This document shows positions 61,556 through 64,000 of a stretch of DNA of 64,000 nucleotides, in pieces. Both the position numbers and the translations under genes were made by a program. The notes beneath the pieces were generated by a model. That model did no database searches. It saw only the letters and a list, made by a program, of their open reading frames with translations, and was not told the origin of the DNA. The stretch lies in contig JBFWMG010000004.1 in assembly GCA_050251715.1 (NCBI GenBank), positions 62,001 to 126,000 of the forward strand, read 5' to 3'. The stretch comes from JBFWMG01 sp050251715. GTDB taxonomy: Bacteria > Desulfobacterota > Desulfovibrionia > Desulfovibrionales > Desulfovibrionaceae. How positions within the stretch are numbered: the first letter of the stretch is position 1; the number at the start of each line of letters is the position of its first letter.

Positions 61556-62998
61556 TTACGCCGGCGGCGGCAGTTCGGCCACCAGACGGATGGACGCCGT
61601 GAGTTCCTCGAGCTGGAAATGCGGCTTGAGGAACACGGTGGCGTTGTAGCATCCGGGCTTGCCCGGGATGTCCGTCACGTCGATGCGCGCTTCGCGCAGG
61701 GGATACTGCGCCTTCAAATCCTGGCCCGCATCGTCGCGGCCCATCACGTAGTTCATGATCCACGTGTTCAGGAAGGTGGCCACGTTTTCAGCGGTCATGA
61801 AGCTGCCGATCTTGTCGCGCATGATCGCCTTGATGTAGTGGGCGAAACGCGATGCGTTGAGCAGGTACGGCAGCACGGCGGACAAACGCGCGTTGGCGTT
61901 GGCCTGGTCCGTGTTGTAGATCTTCGGCTTGTTGCAGGTCTGGCCGCCGAAGAACGCCGCATAGTCGGTCTGCTTGCAATAGATGAGCGGAATGAAGCCA
62001 AGCTTGGACAGCTCGTTTTCGCGGCGGTCCGTGATGGCCAGTTCCGTGGGGCATTTCACGGCGATGTCGCCGTCGTCGGTGAGGAAGGTGTGCGTGGGCA
62101 GACCTTCGACCAGGCCGCCGCCTTCCACGCCGCGGATGGCCGCGGTCCAACCGTACTTGGCGAAGGCGGTGGTGATGCGCAACGCCAGCGCCCAGGCCGC
62201 GTTGCCCCACAAGTACTTCTCATGCACCTTGCCGTCCACGTCTTCCACGAAGTTGAACTCTTCCACCGGCACGGTGTCCGGGCCGTAGGGCAGGCGCAGC
62301 AGGATGTGCGGCATGGCCAGCGCCACGTACCGGGAATCATCGCTGTCGCGGAACGAACGCCATTTGATGAGTTCGGCGGATTCGAAGATCTTGGCCAGGT
62401 CGCGCGGCACGGCCAGATCGGTGAAGCTCTCCATGTCGAAGAGCTTGGGATCGGTGCCCATGAGCAGCGGCGCATGCGCGGCGGCAGCCACGTTCGAGAT
62501 CTTTTCGATAAAGGCCATGTCCTGCGGATGGCGGCTGATCTCGTAGTTGCCCATGAGGCAGCTGTAGGGATGCCCGCCGAAGGTGCCGTATTCCTCTTCG
62601 TACACCTTCTTGAAGAGCACGGACTGGTCGAATTCCACGGCCTTTTCCAGGTCTTTCAGCAGTTCCTTCTTGGTCACGTTGAGCACGCGCAGCTTCAGCA
62701 TTTCGCCGGTCTCGGTGCCCATGACCAGGTACTGCAAACCGCGCCACGTGGCCTCCATCTGCTGGAACGCGGGCGCGTGCATGATCTCGTTGAGCTGCTG
62801 CGACAGCAGTTCGTCGATCTGCGCAATGCGGCTGTTGATCATCGCCGCGGTGTCCTTGCTCACGGTCATGGACTCGTCGAGCACCTGCTTGGCGAATTCG
62901 CCTACGAGATCCTTGGCGTAGTCCACCTGGGTCTCGTCTTTGACCATCTTTCCATCGTACAGTATTTTTTCAAGAATTGTCTTTTCGCCTTCAGCCAT
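61556..62998 (-). CDS. tssC: T6SS sheath large subunit TssC
   Basis: 480 residues. TssC (VipB) signatures are complete: FQQMEATWRGLQYLVMGTETGEML, VYEEEYGTFGGHPYSCLMGNYEI, KWRSFRDSDDSRYVALAMPHILLRLPYG, WGNAAWALALRITTAFAKYGW and ELSKLGFIPLIYCKQTDYAAFFG. With TssB it builds the contractile sheath. CAAGGAGAA precedes the ATG. It starts 55 bp after tssB ends. Its WRGL and WRSFR segments are the reference for the fusion paralogue at 43.5 kb. Confidence 0.96.
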   Translation of the reverse strand: MAEGEKTILEKILYDGKMVKDETQVDYAKDLVGEFAKQVLDESMTVSKDTAAMINSRIAQIDELLSQQLNEIMHAPAFQQMEATWRGLQYLVMGTETGEMLKLRVLNVTKKELLKDLEKAVEFDQSVLFKKVYEEEYGTFGGHPYSCLMGNYEISRHPQDMAFIEKISNVAAAAHAPLLMGTDPKLFDMESFTDLAVPRDLAKIFESAELIKWRSFRDSDDSRYVALAMPHILLRLPYGPDTVPVEEFNFVEDVDGKVHEKYLWGNAAWALALRITTAFAKYGWTAAIRGVEGGGLVEGLPTHTFLTDDGDIAVKCPTELAITDRRENELSKLGFIPLIYCKQTDYAAFFGGQTCNKPKIYNTDQANANARLSAVLPYLLNASRFAHYIKAIMRDKIGSFMTAENVATFLNTWIMNYVMGRDDAGQDLKAQYPLREARIDVTDIPGKPGCYNATVFLKPHFQLEELTASIRLVAELPPPA

Positions 62999-63053
62999 GA
63001 CGATTCTCCTTGCTGAGCCTTATAATGGGTTGACGATACGGCATCATCAGCCG

Positions 63054-63587
63054 CTAGCCTTCGGCCGGGGCTTCTTCGGCCGGGGCTTCTTCAGCCGCTT
63101 CTTCCGGCTTCAGGGTCTGCAACTCGTCGGTGTTTTCCAACACCTGTTGCAGCAGACCGTCCAGATCGTCGTTGCCGTCCAGCTTGGTCAGCAGGTCGGC
63201 AAGGCGGCGGCGCGCCTCGAACAGCTTGCGCAGGGCGGGAACCTGATGGATGATGTTCGTCGGTTCAAAATCGTCCAGACTGTTGAAGGTCAAGGCAATA
63301 TTGAGCTTCTTGTCCTCGTCGGTCAGTTTGTTCTGGGCCTGGAAAGTCACTCGCGAATTGGACGAGGCGAGGATGTCGTTGATGTTGTCCCGATCGATGT
63401 ACACAAACTTCCGATCCTTCAGCTTCGGAAGCGGTTGTTCGGGATTGCCCGAAAGGTCGGCCATGATACCCACGACATACGGCAACTGCTTCATGATGAT
63501 CGCATCGCCGATCTCCACGTCATAGGTGATCTGCACTCTCGGGGGTCTGATCCTGCCGAGTTTTTTCTGCGTGCTTTCTGCTGCCAT
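63054..63587 (-). CDS. tssB: T6SS sheath small subunit TssB
   Basis: 177 residues with a strong AAAGGAGG site. Family text is QKKLGRIRPPRVQITYDVE, VVGIMADLSGNPEQPLPKLKDRKFVYIDRDNINDIL and LTFNSLDDFEPTNIIHQVPALRKLFEAR. A short acidic tail (EEAPAEEAPAEG) closes the protein. It polymerises with TssC into the sheath whose N-terminal helix is recognised by ClpV. A 167-bp gap to tssA includes an AT-rich stretch (TATAAATATAAA on the minus strand) that may hold a promoter. Confidence 0.95.
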   Translation of the reverse strand: MAAESTQKKLGRIRPPRVQITYDVEIGDAIIMKQLPYVVGIMADLSGNPEQPLPKLKDRKFVYIDRDNINDILASSNSRVTFQAQNKLTDEDKKLNIALTFNSLDDFEPTNIIHQVPALRKLFEARRRLADLLTKLDGNDDLDGLLQQVLENTDELQTLKPEEAAEEAPAEEAPAEG

Positions 63588-63754
63588 CGAATCCTCCTTT
63601 TGTGCTGCCTCGAAAAAATACGCCTTATTGGTGTAATTCCGAAATCCCCTTGCTTTTTACTACGTCTTGCCACTGTTTTATATTTATAGCAACACGTTCA
63701 TCCTTTTAATGACGATACTTTCACGACATACCGCACAATTGAATGCATGTTGCG

Positions 63755-64000
63755 TCAGCGCCCCTCCTCTCCCTCACCGACCCGCTTCTTCAACCCGAGC
63801 AAAACAAATATATTGTCGAGGTCGTTCCGGTTGGCCACAATCTCTTCCAACAGTTCCGTGAGGGTGAGATTCCCCCACGAGACCGCTCGCTTGATGAGAT
63901 AGGGCGTTGGGCTGTGCGGTTCGGTTATCATGAGGTAATCAGCGGCTTCGGCCAACATCCTGTAGGCTTGCGCCCTGCTCCGTATGCCTCCTGATCCGGT
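63755..64000 (-). CDS. tssA: T6SS protein TssA, C-terminal part only
   Basis: 82 residues of the C-terminus, with the rest beyond the right edge. The frame is open at the edge and carries the TssA/ImpA end signature IRSRAQAYRMLAEAADYLMITEPHSPTPYLIKRAVSWGNLTLTELL. TssA caps and guides sheath growth. It is the furthest-upstream gene seen of the T6SS operon and is followed, after a 167-bp gap, by tssB. Confidence 0.85.
   Translation of the reverse strand, partial: TGSGGIRSRAQAYRMLAEAADYLMITEPHSPTPYLIKRAVSWGNLTLTELLEEIVANRNDLDNIFVLLGLKKRVGEGEEGR

Noticed and set aside
1..64000. CRISPR array, transposase gene, tRNA or rRNA
   Set aside because: No spaced direct repeats, DDE/integrase motifs or structural-RNA signatures were seen on either strand.

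Overview
The window looks like the chromosome of a GC-rich deltaproteobacterium, most like the Desulfovibrionales. This is an inference from gene content and style: nonulosonate and radical-SAM glycan islands, PAPS and sulfite chemistry, and a type VI secretion system (T6SS). No rRNA or other taxonomic marker is present. I see no rRNA, tRNA, CRISPR array or transposase gene.

Region 1 (1 to about 27.1 kb, all genes on the minus strand, mostly touching or overlapping) is a large surface-glycan or flagellin-glycan biosynthesis island. Read in the direction of transcription it holds: a Zn-ribbon methyltransferase; a winged-helix regulator with a palindrome at its start codon; an N-acetyl-sugar amidotransferase; NeuB-type synthase 2; radical SAM protein 2; a NeuA-methyltransferase fusion; a DegT aminotransferase; a second NeuA; radical SAM protein 1; an HpcH/HpaI aldolase; a GT-B protein; a Gfo/Idh/MocA oxidoreductase; an ATP-grasp ligase; phosphosulfolactate synthase (ComA); and a histidine phosphatase. 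A visibly more AT-rich module follows: APS kinase, sulfotransferase, NeuB-type synthase 1, a large capsule-type protein, a TIM-barrel protein, Gmd, a perosamine-synthase-like aminotransferase, an unknown protein and a radical SAM protein cut by the left edge. Together they predict CMP-activated nonulosonic acids, GDP-perosamine, sulfation through PAPS, and possibly an unusual sulfolactyl decoration.

Region 2 (27.4 to 35.1 kb) has a small acidic hypothetical protein, a 150-bp MITE-like inverted-repeat element, then a plus-strand group: a nucleotide-transporter-like/HEAT-repeat membrane protein, a cNMP-binding protein and a Cache-HAMP adenylate cyclase. A lipoprotein-like periplasmic substrate-binding protein follows, ending in a strong terminator and an exceptional 37-bp perfect hairpin.

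Region 3 (35.4 to 43.3 kb, minus strand) is a compact six-gene unit: a DltA/NRPS-like adenylation enzyme, an acyl carrier protein, a formyltransferase, an AAC(3)-type acetyltransferase, a 539-residue protein of unknown function, and an MFS transporter carrying two extracytoplasmic sensor-like regions. It resembles a small acyl- or aminoacyl-transfer pathway not known to me.

Region 4 (43.5 to 64 kb) is secretion. A plus-strand gene fuses TssB-like and TssC-like sheath regions and is followed by a Zn-ribbon protein and PpnP. A minus-strand T6SS operon then runs from the right edge: tssA (C-terminus only), tssB, tssC, hcp, tssE, tssF, tssG, a ClpV with a long Pro-rich tail, vgrG, a MORN-like (YwqK) protein, a SPOR-domain membrane protein, an HTH/coiled-coil protein and a second ClpV. 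The membrane-complex genes (tssJ, K, L, M) are not in the window and may lie to the right.
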